Source of the DNA: Oscillospiraceae bacterium | GTDB taxonomy: Bacteria > Bacillota > Clostridia > Oscillospirales > Ruminococcaceae | Length of the DNA: 64,000 bases | Assembly (NCBI GenBank): GCA_017536405.1 | Contig: JAFXHL010000052.1 | Location: 25,849-89,848 of the forward strand | Reading direction: 5' to 3' | Part shown: positions 8,597 to 17,985 of the stretch, in pieces | Numbering within the stretch: the stretch's first letter is position 1 | Layout: each line of letters begins with the position of its first letter | Position numbers and translations under genes: made by a program | Notes under the pieces: model-generated | The model's database searches: none | Seen by the model: the letters and a program-made list of their open reading frames with translations, nothing else | Told to the model about the DNA's origin: nothing

Positions 8597-9613
8597 ATGA
8601 GAATAGCAATAGATGCTTTTGGAGGAGATAATGCTCCTCTTGAGGTAATAAAAGGTTCAAGAAGAGCTGCTGATGAACTTGGAGTAGATATTATTCTTGT
8701 CGGAGATGAAGAAAAAATCAAATCCGTTTCATCAGAAAATAATATATCGCTTGAAAAAATTGAAATAAAACATACTACTGAGGTTTTTGATATTCATGAT
8801 GATTCGACACTCATCATAAAAGAAAAGAAGAATACTTCTATGGCGGTAGGTCTCAAGATGCTTGCAGATGGTGAAAGCGACGCATTTGTTTCTGCAGGAA
8901 GTACCGGTGCACTTGTTGTAGGTTCGACATTTATCGCTAAAAGACTTAAGGGCATAAAGAGAGCGGCTCTTGCTCCTATTCTTCCTTCTCAGAACGGATT
9001 TTATATGCTTTTGGATGCGGGTGCCAATGTTGATTGCAGACCTGATATGCTTGTTCAGTTTGCTATTATGGGTTCTTGCTATGCTGAAAAAATTCTTGGT
9101 ATAAAAAATCCGAGAGTTGGCCTTATAAATGTTGGCGCTGAGGAAACAAAGGGAAGAGAACTCGAACTTTCTACATACAAACTCCTCGAAGAGGCACCTA
9201 TCAATTTCAAAGGAAATGCAGAAGCAAGAGATGTTCCTCTCGGAGAGTTTGATGTTGTTGTTGCAGATGGCTTTACAGGAAATGTATTTCTTAAATCCGT
9301 TGAAGGAATGGGAGCTTTCTTCTCTAATTCTCTCAAAGATATGCTTATGAAAAACGGGAAACCAACTATTCCTGCAATCATGCTCAATAAGAAAATTAAG
9401 ATTTTCAAGAAAAAGATCGATTATAAAGAACAGGGCGGTGCTGTTCTTATGGGTATTTCTAAACCTGTAATAAAAGCACACGGAAGTTCTGATGCAAAAG
9501 CTTTCTTCAATGCAATAAGACAAGCTAAACTCTGCGTTGAACAGAAGGTTATCGAAAGCATATCTGAATCACTTGAAATTCTTGAAAACAAGTCGAAGAC
9601 TGAACAGGTGTAA
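8597..9613 (+). CDS. plsX: Phosphate acyltransferase PlsX
   Basis: PlsX converts acyl-ACP to acyl-phosphate, the acyl donor for PlsY in the first step of phospholipid synthesis. It acts at the cytoplasmic face of the membrane. The 338-residue protein starts MRIAIDAFGGDNAP, the family's N-terminal signature, and has the conserved segments SAGSTGALVVGSTF and LLDAGANVDCRP. Start 8597 follows GGAGGAATATAAA; the earlier in-frame ATG at 8561 lies inside trmFO. The next gene is rnc, three bases on. The acyl carrier protein gene, often found between plsX and rnc, is absent here. Confidence 0.97.
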   Translation: MRIAIDAFGGDNAPLEVIKGSRRAADELGVDIILVGDEEKIKSVSSENNISLEKIEIKHTTEVFDIHDDSTLIIKEKKNTSMAVGLKMLADGESDAFVSAGSTGALVVGSTFIAKRLKGIKRAALAPILPSQNGFYMLLDAGANVDCRPDMLVQFAIMGSCYAEKILGIKNPRVGLINVGAEETKGRELELSTYKLLEEAPINFKGNAEARDVPLGEFDVVVADGFTGNVFLKSVEGMGAFFSNSLKDMLMKNGKPTIPAIMLNKKIKIFKKKIDYKEQGGAVLMGISKPVIKAHGSSDAKAFFNAIRQAKLCVEQKVIESISESLEILENKSKTEQV

Positions 9614-9616
9614 ATT

Positions 9617-10294
9617 ATGCGTTTTGAAGATATAATTCATTATAATTTTAAAAATCCTGAACTTTTGAATGAGGCACTTTCTCATTCTTCATATGCTAAT
9701 GAAAACAGAAAAAACAGACAGAGCAACGAAAGGCTTGAATTTTTAGGAGATTCTGTCCTTTCTATTGTTGTTGCACAGTATCTTTTTGAAAATTACAGGG
9801 ATTTGCCAGAGGGAGAACTTACAAAACTCAGAGCAGCACTTGTATGCGAAAAGACTTTATTCGGATTTGCGCAACAAATAGATCTCGGAGAATTCATACT
9901 TCTCGGCAAAGGAGAAGAACATTCAGGTGGAAGAGAAAGGCCCTCAATTCTTGCGGATGCTTTTGAAGCAGTTATTGCGGCGATTTATCTTGATGGTGGT
10001 CTTGAAGCAGCAAGAAAACATATACTTTCGTTCATTCCCAAAAATCTTGATGTGAAGAAAAAACTCACATTCAATGATTATAAAACAATGCTTCAGGAAA
10101 TAATTCAGCAGAATCCTGATGAGAAAATAGAATATGTTCTTACTGAACAGTCTGGTCCTGATCACGATAAGCTGTTCGTTGTGGATGTTATGCTTAATTC
10201 TAATGTGATCGGAAAAGGCAAAGGCAGAAGCAAAAAAAAGGCTGAACAAATGGCAGCAAAAGAAGCGTTGGAGCTTATGGGATATGAAACATAG
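9617..10294 (+). CDS. rnc: Ribonuclease III
   Basis: RNase III cuts double-stranded RNA, including the stems that release pre-16S and pre-23S rRNA. The 225-residue protein has the catalytic signature NERLEFLGDSVL at 37-48, the second acidic cluster near DAFEAVIAAIYLDGG, and a C-terminal double-stranded-RNA-binding domain from about 158 (DYKTMLQEIIQ... to KGRSKKKAEQMAAKEAL). It starts three bases after plsX and overlaps the next gene by 11 bases, so it is translated as part of a coupled set running to smc. Confidence 0.98.
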   Translation: MRFEDIIHYNFKNPELLNEALSHSSYANENRKNRQSNERLEFLGDSVLSIVVAQYLFENYRDLPEGELTKLRAALVCEKTLFGFAQQIDLGEFILLGKGEEHSGGRERPSILADAFEAVIAAIYLDGGLEAARKHILSFIPKNLDVKKKLTFNDYKTMLQEIIQQNPDEKIEYVLTEQSGPDHDKLFVVDVMLNSNVIGKGKGRSKKKAEQMAAKEALELMGYET

Positions 10295-11279
10295 TAATAT
10301 TGCAATTTTTATTCCGCATGTAGGATGTCCTCATTTTTGCAGTTTCTGCAATCAATGTAATATTTCGGGAGAAAAAAACATCCCTACAGGTGAAGATGTT
10401 AAAAGGATATGTTCATCTGCAATAAATGAAATAACTGATAAGGCAAATACCGAAATAGCTTTTTTTGGCGGAAGTTTTACAGCTATTGACAGAGGATACA
10501 TGATAGAATTGCTTTCTGCAGCAAATGAGTTTGTCGGAGAAGAAAAATTCAGAGGAATAAGAATCTCTACCCGCCCTGATTATATTGACGATGAAATTCT
10601 TTCAATTCTCAAAAAATACAGAGTAACCGCTATTGAACTTGGTGCCCAGAGTATGTCTGACAAAGTTCTTGATGCTAATGAAAGAGGGCATTCAGCGGAA
10701 GATGTAAGAAAAGCATCTTCGCTTATAAAGAAATATGGATTCGAACTTGGTCTTCAGATGATGGCAGGACTTTATCAGAGTACAGAATCAGATGATTATT
10801 TTACAATGTGTGAAATAATTGCATTAAAGCCTGATGCAGTGAGAATCTATCCTGTCGTTGTGCTTGAAAACACAAAACTCGGCGAACTTTATCGGAATGG
10901 TGAATATAAACTTTATGATTTTGATAAGGCTGTTGAAATTTGTGCAAATATGCTTTATATGTTTGAATTTATGGGTATAAAGGTAATAAGGCTCGGTCTT
11001 CATGCGTCAAATGATGTTTCAGAAAACGCTATTGCAGGTTTCTATCACGATTCTTTCAGAGAAATATGCGAGAGTCGTATTTTCAGAATGAGGGTTATGT
11101 CATCGCTGAACGAGCGGAAAGGCGATTTTCTGATTGATGTTCCTAAGGGATCATTAAGCAAGGCAATAGGACAAAAAAAGAGTAATATTGAATATTTCAG
11201 AAAAAATGGACTTAATATTTCTTTTAAAGAAAATTCCGGATTACGTGGATATTGTATTTCAATAAAGGAAGTGAAATAA
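10284..11279 (+). CDS. Elp3-like radical SAM protein
   Basis: A 331-residue radical SAM protein of the type found between rnc and smc in many Clostridia. The cluster-binding cysteines are C15, C19 and C22 (CPHFCSFC), followed by the glycine-rich FFGGSFTAI motif and the TRPDYID strand that are shared with elongator-protein-3/HemN-like enzymes. The C-terminal acetyltransferase domain of true Elp3 is absent, since the protein ends soon after KSNIEYFRKNG. It is therefore a stand-alone radical SAM core with unknown substrate, possibly acting in RNA modification. It overlaps rnc by 11 bases, and its stop shares a base with the smc start. Confidence 0.85.
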   Translation: MKHSNIAIFIPHVGCPHFCSFCNQCNISGEKNIPTGEDVKRICSSAINEITDKANTEIAFFGGSFTAIDRGYMIELLSAANEFVGEEKFRGIRISTRPDYIDDEILSILKKYRVTAIELGAQSMSDKVLDANERGHSAEDVRKASSLIKKYGFELGLQMMAGLYQSTESDDYFTMCEIIALKPDAVRIYPVVVLENTKLGELYRNGEYKLYDFDKAVEICANMLYMFEFMGIKVIRLGLHASNDVSENAIAGFYHDSFREICESRIFRMRVMSSLNERKGDFLIDVPKGSLSKAIGQKKSNIEYFRKNGLNISFKENSGLRGYCISIKEVK

Positions 11280-14200
11280 TGTACTTAAAATCTTTGGAAT
11301 TACAGGGGTTTAAATCTTTTCCAGATAAAATCAAACTTGATTTCAATAAAGGACTTACTGCAGTAGTAGGTCCTAACGGAAGCGGGAAAAGTAATATAGG
11401 CGATGCTGTAAGATGGGTTCTCGGAGAGCAGTCTTCAAAGACACTCAGAGGCGCCAAAATGGAAGATGTTATCTTTGCAGGAACTCAGTTCAGAAAACCT
11501 ATGGGCTATGCTCAGGTAACTCTTAATATAGATAACAAAAAAGGTATTCTTCAGGTTCCTGCCGAAGAAGTAAGTGTTACAAGAAAACTTTACAGAAGTG
11601 GCGAAAGTGAATACCTTATAAATGGTAGTCAGGTCAGACTTAAAGATATATACGAACTCTTTATGGATACAGGACTCGGAAGAGATGGGTATTCTATTAT
11701 AGGACAGGGCAGAGTTGCTGAAATAGTATCTGCCAAAAGTAATGAGAGACGAGAAATATTTGAAGAAGCTGCGGGAATATCTAAACTTCGCTATAAAAAA
11801 GCGGAATCTGAGAAAAAACTTGCTGCTGCTCAGGATAATATACTCAGATTAAAGGATATAATCAACGAGCTGGAAGTTCGTGTAGAGCCTTTGCGCATTC
11901 AGGCGGAAAAAACCAGAAAATACAACGAACTTGCTGAAAAGAGAAAATCTCTTGAAGTATCTTTCTGGATAAATAAACTTGATGAGTTAAAAGATAGTAT
12001 AAAAGAAGTAGACGAGAAAATTCTTATCAATACTACTGAATACGAAAGTCTTTGCGCTGATATTGACAGAATTGAGAGCGAAATCCAGGATTGTCATAAT
12101 TCGATGCAGGAAGGTAACATAAAGATAGAACAACTGCAGGAAAGTATCCTTGAAACAGAACGCAAAAACGGACAGATAAATTCTGATATTGCCGTTTATG
12201 AAAATGATATTCTTCATAATATCGAACTTATAAACAATTTTGTTGAACAGCAGAAAAACAGCGCAGTTTCGTCAATAGAACTGAGAAATAAGATAGAAGA
12301 AGGCAATATAAAAGCAGAGGAATTTGCGAATGCAGAAAAAGAGATTGGCGAACTTCTGTCAAAACTTCAGTTTGAACTTGAAAGATTGCTTGCAGAATCC
12401 GATAAATTCAATGAAGAATTTGAACAGGCTGAAAGTAATATAAATCAGTTATATATTAAACGTTCAGAATATTCTTTTGCTATTGCTTCTTCTGAAAAAA
12501 ACGTTATCGAGTTAAAAGAAGGTCTTGAAGAACAGAAGTTACATAAAGAAGAAACAGAAAAATCTGTTGCTTTGCTTGAAGATGAATACAAAGAAAACAA
12601 TAAGGGCGTTAAGGCAACAGAAGAAGTTCTTGCTGAATTTACAAATAAAATCAGCGGATATAATCGCTTATTTGAAAGTAAATCAAAGAAACTCGAAGAA
12701 AGCAAATCGTCTCTTCAGGAACTTGTTATAAAGCAGAATGAAATAAAGCACAGAATTCAGATTATTACCGAACTTGAAAACAATATGGATGGTTTTTCTT
12801 ATAGTGTTAAGGAGATTATCAAAGCAGGTAAGAATCATCAACTTAACGGAATTCATGGGAGCGTTGCACAACTCGTAAAGGTTGATGCTGAATACTCGGT
12901 TGCGGTTGAAACAGCTCTTGGTATGGCACTTCAGAATGTTATTGTTGAAAATGAAGATACAGCAAAGAGATGTATAAGACTTCTGAAAGAACAGAAAGCA
13001 GGAAGAGCGACATTTTTACCGATAACATCTGTAAAAGGAAATAAACTTGACGTTTCATCATTTGAAAATGAAACAGGATATGTTTCTCTTGCAAGTGAAC
13101 TTGTGGATTTTGATAGTAAGTATACAGGGATAGTTAATTATCTTCTCGGAAGAATTGTTGTTGCGGATGATATTGATTCTGCTTCGTATATCGCAAAGAA
13201 GAACGGATACAAATTCAAGATAGTTACACTTGATGGTCAGGTTATCAATGCAGGCGGTTCGTTTACAGGCGGTTCTGTATCAAAGTCGGCAGGAGTTCTT
13301 ACAAGAAAAAATGAAATTGTATCTTTGAATAAAGAACTCGAAAAAATAAATGTCGATTGCGAGTCTTTAAAGAAAGATACTATGAAACTTCAGGCGGAAA
13401 GTGATAAACTTGGATTTGATATAGAAGGAATCAAGGAAAAGATTTCTGAAACAAATGAAGATAAAATCCGTTTTGAATCTGAAAGTAAACGAATAGAATC
13501 GCTTATATCTCAGGCTAAAAATCAACTTGAAACAATTTATTCAAATGAAAAGATGATAAACGAGAAGATAATTCTCGAAAATCAGAAATCAAATGATACG
13601 AAAAATCTTCTTTCTGAATGCGAAAAGCAGATTTCTGAAAGCGAAGCACTTGTTACTTCCCATCAGGAAGAGAAAGAAACAATAAAGCATAAGAGAGAAC
13701 AATTGTCTTCTGAAATTTCTTCGAATAAACTTAAACTTCTTGAAATCAGAAAAGACAAGGAGAGTGCTGAGGCAGGCGTTGAACAACTCAAAGCAACGTC
13801 TCTTGAATTGAGACAGAATGCTATTGATTTTGAAAAACAAATCGAAAAGCAGAGCGATCTTATCGAAGAGAAAAAAGCACTTATAGAACTCAGAAAGAAA
13901 GAACTTTCCGATTCTGTTGATACTATAAAAGAAATAAAGGAAAAGATTATTTCTGTTCAGACAGAAAACAGAAATTTTGAACAGAAATCAGGTATTCTTC
14001 GCAAGGAAGAAAAAGCGCTCGGCGAAAATAAAGAAAAATTTTCTGCCGAAAGAGCAAGACTTCTTTCAAAGAAAGAATCTTTCCAGAAAGAATGTGACAA
14101 TATTTCAACAGAACTCTGGGAACAGTATGAAATGACAAGATCTGATGCTGAAAAGATTGCTGTCCAGATAGAAGATATGCTTGTTGCACAGAGAGATCTT

Positions 14201-14848
14201 AACGAAATCAAGAATAAGATAAAAAATCTTGGCGCTATTAATCCTTCTGCTATCGAAGAATATGAAGAAGTATCTGAAAGATATAAGTTTATGTCTGAAC
14301 AACTCAGCGATGTTGAAATGTCCAAAAAAGAACTTGAAAGACTTATCGACGAACTCACAAACGATATGAAGAAAAAATTTTCAGAAAGTTTTGAAGAAAT
14401 CAATAACAATTTCAAGCAGATATTTGTTGAATTATTCGGTGGAGGAAAGGCGGAACTTGTTCTTGTCAATCCTGATGATATTCTCGAATCAGGAATTGAA
14501 ATAAACGTCGCACCTCCCGGAAAAGTTATCAAAAATCTTTCTCTTCTTTCGGGCGGAGAACAATCATTTGTTGCTATTGCAATATATTTTGCAATTCTCA
14601 AGCTGCGTCCTGCACCATTCTGTATACTCGACGAAATCGAAGCAGCACTTGACGATGTTAATGTTTCTAAATATGCACAGTATCTTAGAAACTTTACAAA
14701 AACAACTCAGTTTATTCTTGTTACACACAGACGTGGAACAATGGATGAAGCGGATATGCTTTATGGTGTTACAATGCAGGAAAAGGGTATATCAAAACTT
14801 CTCAAAATGTCACATGACGAAATAAATTCTATGGCTATCGAAGGATAG
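11279..14848 (+). CDS. smc: Chromosome segregation protein SMC
   Basis: SMC dimers with ScpAB form the bacterial condensin that compacts and separates chromosomes. The 1189-residue length is standard. Walker A GPNGSGKSN is at 31-39. Long coiled coils run from about 165 to 500 and from about 670 to 1000, with the glycine-containing hinge between them (NAGGSFTGGS near its end). The ABC signature LSGGEQ is at 1090-1095, followed by Walker B FCILDEIEAALDD. The start at 11279 overlaps the preceding stop by one base. ftsY follows after 15 bases, the usual Firmicute neighbour. Confidence 0.98.
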   Translation: MYLKSLELQGFKSFPDKIKLDFNKGLTAVVGPNGSGKSNIGDAVRWVLGEQSSKTLRGAKMEDVIFAGTQFRKPMGYAQVTLNIDNKKGILQVPAEEVSVTRKLYRSGESEYLINGSQVRLKDIYELFMDTGLGRDGYSIIGQGRVAEIVSAKSNERREIFEEAAGISKLRYKKAESEKKLAAAQDNILRLKDIINELEVRVEPLRIQAEKTRKYNELAEKRKSLEVSFWINKLDELKDSIKEVDEKILINTTEYESLCADIDRIESEIQDCHNSMQEGNIKIEQLQESILETERKNGQINSDIAVYENDILHNIELINNFVEQQKNSAVSSIELRNKIEEGNIKAEEFANAEKEIGELLSKLQFELERLLAESDKFNEEFEQAESNINQLYIKRSEYSFAIASSEKNVIELKEGLEEQKLHKEETEKSVALLEDEYKENNKGVKATEEVLAEFTNKISGYNRLFESKSKKLEESKSSLQELVIKQNEIKHRIQIITELENNMDGFSYSVKEIIKAGKNHQLNGIHGSVAQLVKVDAEYSVAVETALGMALQNVIVENEDTAKRCIRLLKEQKAGRATFLPITSVKGNKLDVSSFENETGYVSLASELVDFDSKYTGIVNYLLGRIVVADDIDSASYIAKKNGYKFKIVTLDGQVINAGGSFTGGSVSKSAGVLTRKNEIVSLNKELEKINVDCESLKKDTMKLQAESDKLGFDIEGIKEKISETNEDKIRFESESKRIESLISQAKNQLETIYSNEKMINEKIILENQKSNDTKNLLSECEKQISESEALVTSHQEEKETIKHKREQLSSEISSNKLKLLEIRKDKESAEAGVEQLKATSLELRQNAIDFEKQIEKQSDLIEEKKALIELRKKELSDSVDTIKEIKEKIISVQTENRNFEQKSGILRKEEKALGENKEKFSAERARLLSKKESFQKECDNISTELWEQYEMTRSDAEKIAVQIEDMLVAQRDLNEIKNKIKNLGAINPSAIEEYEEVSERYKFMSEQLSDVEMSKKELERLIDELTNDMKKKFSESFEEINNNFKQIFVELFGGGKAELVLVNPDDILESGIEINVAPPGKVIKNLSLLSGGEQSFVAIAIYFAILKLRPAPFCILDEIEAALDDVNVSKYAQYLRNFTKTTQFILVTHRRGTMDEADMLYGVTMQEKGISKLLKMSHDEINSMAIEG

Positions 14849-14863
14849 CTGAAAGGAAGTACT

Positions 14864-15769
14864 ATGGGATTATTTGAAAAAATAAAATCTGGTCTTTTAA
14901 AAACCAAAGAATCAATGGTAAAGAGAATAGATAGCTTTATAGGTTCTTTCACGAAAATTGATGAAGAATTTTTTGAAGAACTTGAAGAAATTCTTATTAC
15001 CAGCGATATAGGTGTATCAACTTCAGTAAAAATATGCGATGAACTTCGTAAGAGAGTCAAGGAAAAGGGAATAACAGATCCTCTTGACATAAAGTCAGAA
15101 ATGAAGGAAATAATTGTTGAAATGCTTGGCGAAGATAAACCTCTTGATCTTTCGACAAAACCTTCTGTTATTGTAGTTATAGGAGTTAATGGTGCAGGAA
15201 AGACAACAACAATCGGTAAACTTTCTGCACAACTTAAAAATTCTGGCAAAAAGGTTGTTGTTGCAGCAGCAGATACATTCAGAGCGGCAGCGATAGATCA
15301 ACTTGAAGTCTGGACAAAACGCAGCGAAGTCGATATTGTGAAACACGCCGAGGGCTCGGATCCTGCTGCTGTAGTATTTGATGGAATTTCAGCGGCGAAA
15401 GCAAGAAATGCGGATGTTCTTATATGCGATACCGCTGGAAGACTTCATAATAAGAAAAATCTTATGAATGAACTTCAGAAGATTTCTAAAATAATCCATA
15501 CACAGTGTGAAGAAAGTTCGGTTGAAACCCTTCTTGTTCTTGATGCTACGACAGGTCAGAATGCTGTGAATCAGACAAAACAGTTTATGGAAGTTGCTGA
15601 TATAACAGGTATAGTTCTTACTAAACTTGATGGCACAGCAAAGGGCGGTATAATTATTTCTATTGCTGATGAACTTAAAATTCCTGTTAAACTTATAGGC
15701 GTCGGAGAACAGATAGATGACCTTCAGACATTCAGCAGAACTGATTTTGCAAATGCTTTATTTGACTAA
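14864..15769 (+). CDS. ftsY: Signal recognition particle receptor FtsY
   Basis: FtsY is the membrane-associated GTPase that receives ribosome-SRP complexes and hands them to the Sec translocon. The 301-residue protein has only a short N-domain (about 1-95), without the long acidic extension of the E. coli protein, as is normal in Firmicutes. The G domain shows the P-loop GVNGAGKTTTIGKL (107-120), DTFRAAAIDQLE, DTAGRLHNKKNLMNEL and TKLDGTAKGG. AAAGGAAGT precedes the start. It follows smc and is followed nine bases on by the inosine triphosphatase gene. Confidence 0.98.
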   Translation: MGLFEKIKSGLLKTKESMVKRIDSFIGSFTKIDEEFFEELEEILITSDIGVSTSVKICDELRKRVKEKGITDPLDIKSEMKEIIVEMLGEDKPLDLSTKPSVIVVIGVNGAGKTTTIGKLSAQLKNSGKKVVVAAADTFRAAAIDQLEVWTKRSEVDIVKHAEGSDPAAVVFDGISAAKARNADVLICDTAGRLHNKKNLMNELQKISKIIHTQCEESSVETLLVLDATTGQNAVNQTKQFMEVADITGIVLTKLDGTAKGGIIISIADELKIPVKLIGVGEQIDDLQTFSRTDFANALFD

Positions 15770-15778
15770 GGAGATATT

Positions 15779-16387
15779 ATGAAGATTATACTTGCATCAA
15801 ATAATAAAAATAAAATTGTTGAACTAAAACAAATTCTATTTCCTTTAGGTTATGAAATTATTTCGCAATCAGAAGCAGGAGTCAATATCGAAGTTGAAGA
15901 AAGCGGAACAACATTTGAAGAAAATTCGATGATAAAAGCGAAAGCAATTTATGAAATTTCTAAAATGCCGGTTATCGCTGATGATAGTGGACTTGAAGTG
16001 GATTATCTCGGTAAGGCACCTGGAGTTTATTCTCATAGATATGCAGGTGAGAATGCAACAGATAAAGATAGATGCAAGAAAATCCTGAATGAACTTGATG
16101 GAGTTTCTGACGAGAAAAGAACAGCACGATTTGTCTGTGTTATTTCTTATATCGATTCAAATGGCAATGCATCTGTTATGAGAGGCGAATGTGAAGGATT
16201 TATCGGAAAAGAAATGAAAGGTGATAATGGTTTTGGATATGATCCTATATTTATGATAGGTGATCGTTCATTTGCCGAAATTTCTTCTGAAGAAAAAAAC
16301 ACAATCAGCCACAGAGCGAATGCACTTAAAAAACTTACAGAAAAATTAAAGGGAGAAAAATATGATAACAACAAAGCAGAGAGCTGA
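15779..16387 (+). CDS. rdgB: XTP/dITP diphosphatase (RdgB/HAM1 family)
   Basis: This enzyme hydrolyses non-standard purine nucleotides such as dITP and XTP to the monophosphates, keeping them out of DNA and RNA. The 202-residue protein has the HAM1 signatures ILASNNKNKIVELKQIL at the N-terminus, ADDSGLEVDYLGKAPGVYSHRYAG, and GFGYDPIF. AAGGAGATATT precedes the start. Its last 26 bases overlap the start of the YhbY gene, so the two are likely translationally coupled. Confidence 0.96.
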   Translation: MKIILASNNKNKIVELKQILFPLGYEIISQSEAGVNIEVEESGTTFEENSMIKAKAIYEISKMPVIADDSGLEVDYLGKAPGVYSHRYAGENATDKDRCKKILNELDGVSDEKRTARFVCVISYIDSNGNASVMRGECEGFIGKEMKGDNGFGYDPIFMIGDRSFAEISSEEKNTISHRANALKKLTEKLKGEKYDNNKAES

Positions 16388-16658
16388 ACTCAGAGGACTT
16401 GCCAATAATCTTGAGGATTTATTTCAGATAGGAAAAGGTGGAATTTCGGATACTGTAATAGCACAGGTTGAAGAGGCGCTTGTTGCAAGAGAACTTATAA
16501 AAATAAAAGTTTTACTTGAAACATCTCCTGTTACTCCCAGAGAAGCAGCAACAGAACTTGCGGAAAAGACTAATTCTGATATAGTTCAGGTTATCGGCGG
16601 AAAAATAGTTCTTTTCAGAAGAAATCCTAAAAAACCTATTATCATATTGAAAAAGTGA
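16362..16658 (+). CDS. yhbY: YhbY family RNA-binding protein
   Basis: A 98-residue CRM-domain protein, related to YhbY/YqeI, which associates with pre-50S ribosomal particles. The N-terminal KQRAELRGLANNLEDLFQIGKGGIS and the central VEEALVARELIKIKVL match the family, as does the C-terminal VQVIGGKIVLFRR. GGGAGAAAAAT precedes the ATG inside the end of rdgB. The group of yhbY, nadD, yqeK and rsfS is a standard Firmicute ribosome-assembly/NAD cluster. Here a CPBP membrane protein gene is interposed between yhbY and nadD. Confidence 0.94.
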   Translation: MITTKQRAELRGLANNLEDLFQIGKGGISDTVIAQVEEALVARELIKIKVLLETSPVTPREAATELAEKTNSDIVQVIGGKIVLFRRNPKKPIIILKK

Positions 16659-16675
16659 TTTTAAAGGTGAATTGT

Positions 16676-17359
16676 ATGGAAAAATACAGGATTACAGATA
16701 ATAAGAATGCTTGTTTTATACTTTCGGCTTTGTTTTGGGGATTTTTGTTGTTTGTTGAATTTAAAGGAACAATTTTGTTTCGTGTTTTTCCTAAAGACCT
16801 ACTTATAGAATACATAGATCCTGTTTTTTACGGAATGTTTTTTCTTGCGGTTATTATAATTTTCAGAAAAGCATTTATTGTATCTGCAAAAGATTTTGTT
16901 GAAAATTTTAAAAAATATATCGGATTGTCTGTAATATTTTTCTTTGTCACGATGCTTCTTATGGTTGTGTCTGCAGTTGTTATTTATTCTTTTGGAATAG
17001 GTGATAGTTCTAATCAGCAGGCTATCGATGAAGCAGTTGTTCAATATGGATTTTTGCAGATTATAACGGTTTGTTTGTTAGGCCCTGTTGTAGAAGAGGT
17101 TTTCTATAGAGGGATTATTTTTGAAATGTTGAAAGGCGAAGGAAATAGCATGATAGGAAATATAATTGCTGTTATCCTGACATCATTTATTTTTGCTTTT
17201 ATGCATGTTTCGCTTGTTGATTTCAGCGTTACGGATATGATTGCAAATATACCTATACTTATGCTTGGACTTATGCTGACGATGTTGCGATGTAAAACAG
17301 ATAATATTTTATGCTCTGTTATTGTTCATATCGGCATAAATGTTATCGCTACGATATAA
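16676..17359 (+). CDS. CPBP-family intramembrane metalloprotease
   Basis: A 227-residue membrane protein of the CAAX-protease/bacteriocin-processing (CPBP) family. Motif 1 is EEVFYRG with the two catalytic glutamates and the arginine, followed by the histidine in FAFMHVS and a C-terminal HIGIN motif; these supply the metal site. Several hydrophobic segments run through the protein (for example FILSALFWGFLLFVEF and VIFFFVTMLLMVVSAVVIY). The start 16676 follows AAAGGTGAATTGT; the earlier in-frame start overlaps yhbY and is rejected. It separates yhbY from nadD. The substrate is unknown; some relatives act in bacteriocin immunity or processing, but nothing here supports that role. Confidence 0.88.
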   Translation: MEKYRITDNKNACFILSALFWGFLLFVEFKGTILFRVFPKDLLIEYIDPVFYGMFFLAVIIIFRKAFIVSAKDFVENFKKYIGLSVIFFFVTMLLMVVSAVVIYSFGIGDSSNQQAIDEAVVQYGFLQIITVCLLGPVVEEVFYRGIIFEMLKGEGNSMIGNIIAVILTSFIFAFMHVSLVDFSVTDMIANIPILMLGLMLTMLRCKTDNILCSVIVHIGINVIATI

Positions 17360-17383
17360 TTATTTTTGAAAAGAGAAAATAAT

Positions 17384-17980
17384 ATGAAGATATGTTTTTT
17401 CGGCGGGACATTCAATCCTGTTCATAACGGACATGTAAGGCTTCTTGAAAACGCAAAGGAATATTTTGGTTTTGATAAAATCATTGTAATTCCTACGAAT
17501 ATTCCTCCGCACAAGGAAGTTGTATTTTCTGTTTCGGATGATGACAGATTGAATATGTGCAAACTTGCTTTTGATGGCATGGCTGAGGTTTCTGATTATG
17601 AAATAAGAGAGAATACCATCAGTTATACTATAAATACAATGCATCATTTCAAAGAAATTTATCCTGATGATGAATTCTATTTTCTTATGGGAAGCGATAT
17701 GCTTTTTATGTTTAAAAAGTGGAAAAATTATAAGGAACTTATTTCACTTATTTCTGTTGTTGTTGCTTCAAGAGAAGATAATGAACTGGAATCTCTTGAA
17801 AATAAAAAAGCTGAACTTGAAATAGATGGTGCAAGGATATATATTATCAAAGCAGAACCTTATGTGGTTTCATCAAGTATGATAAGAAATATGATAAAAT
17901 CAGGAAAAAAAGATTTTTCTTGCTATTTGCCCGAAAGAGTAGTAGAATATATTTTGGACAAAAAATTATATCTGGAGTAA
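17384..17980 (+). CDS. nadD: Nicotinate-nucleotide adenylyltransferase
   Basis: NadD joins nicotinate mononucleotide and ATP to make deamido-NAD, a step common to all NAD synthesis routes through nicotinate. The 198-residue protein starts MKICFFGGTFNPVHNGH, the nucleotidyltransferase signature with its HxGH-type motif, and has the second ATP motif SSSMIRNMI near the C-terminus. The ATG at 17384 is preferred over the in-frame ATG at 17366 because the conserved strand begins with it. It is followed at once by yqeK and rsfS, the usual order. Confidence 0.96.
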   Translation: MKICFFGGTFNPVHNGHVRLLENAKEYFGFDKIIVIPTNIPPHKEVVFSVSDDDRLNMCKLAFDGMAEVSDYEIRENTISYTINTMHHFKEIYPDDEFYFLMGSDMLFMFKKWKNYKELISLISVVVASREDNELESLENKKAELEIDGARIYIIKAEPYVVSSSMIRNMIKSGKKDFSCYLPERVVEYILDKKLYLE

Positions 17981-17985
17981 TTGAT

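Noticed and set aside
8732..9523. 263-residue open frame on the minus strand
   Set aside because: Antisense shadow of plsX; codon pattern and composition are those of a reversed coding sequence.
13957..14601. 214-residue open frame on the minus strand
   Set aside because: Antisense to the end of smc, rich in Ser, Leu and Phe as is usual for reversed AT-rich coding DNA; no start site.
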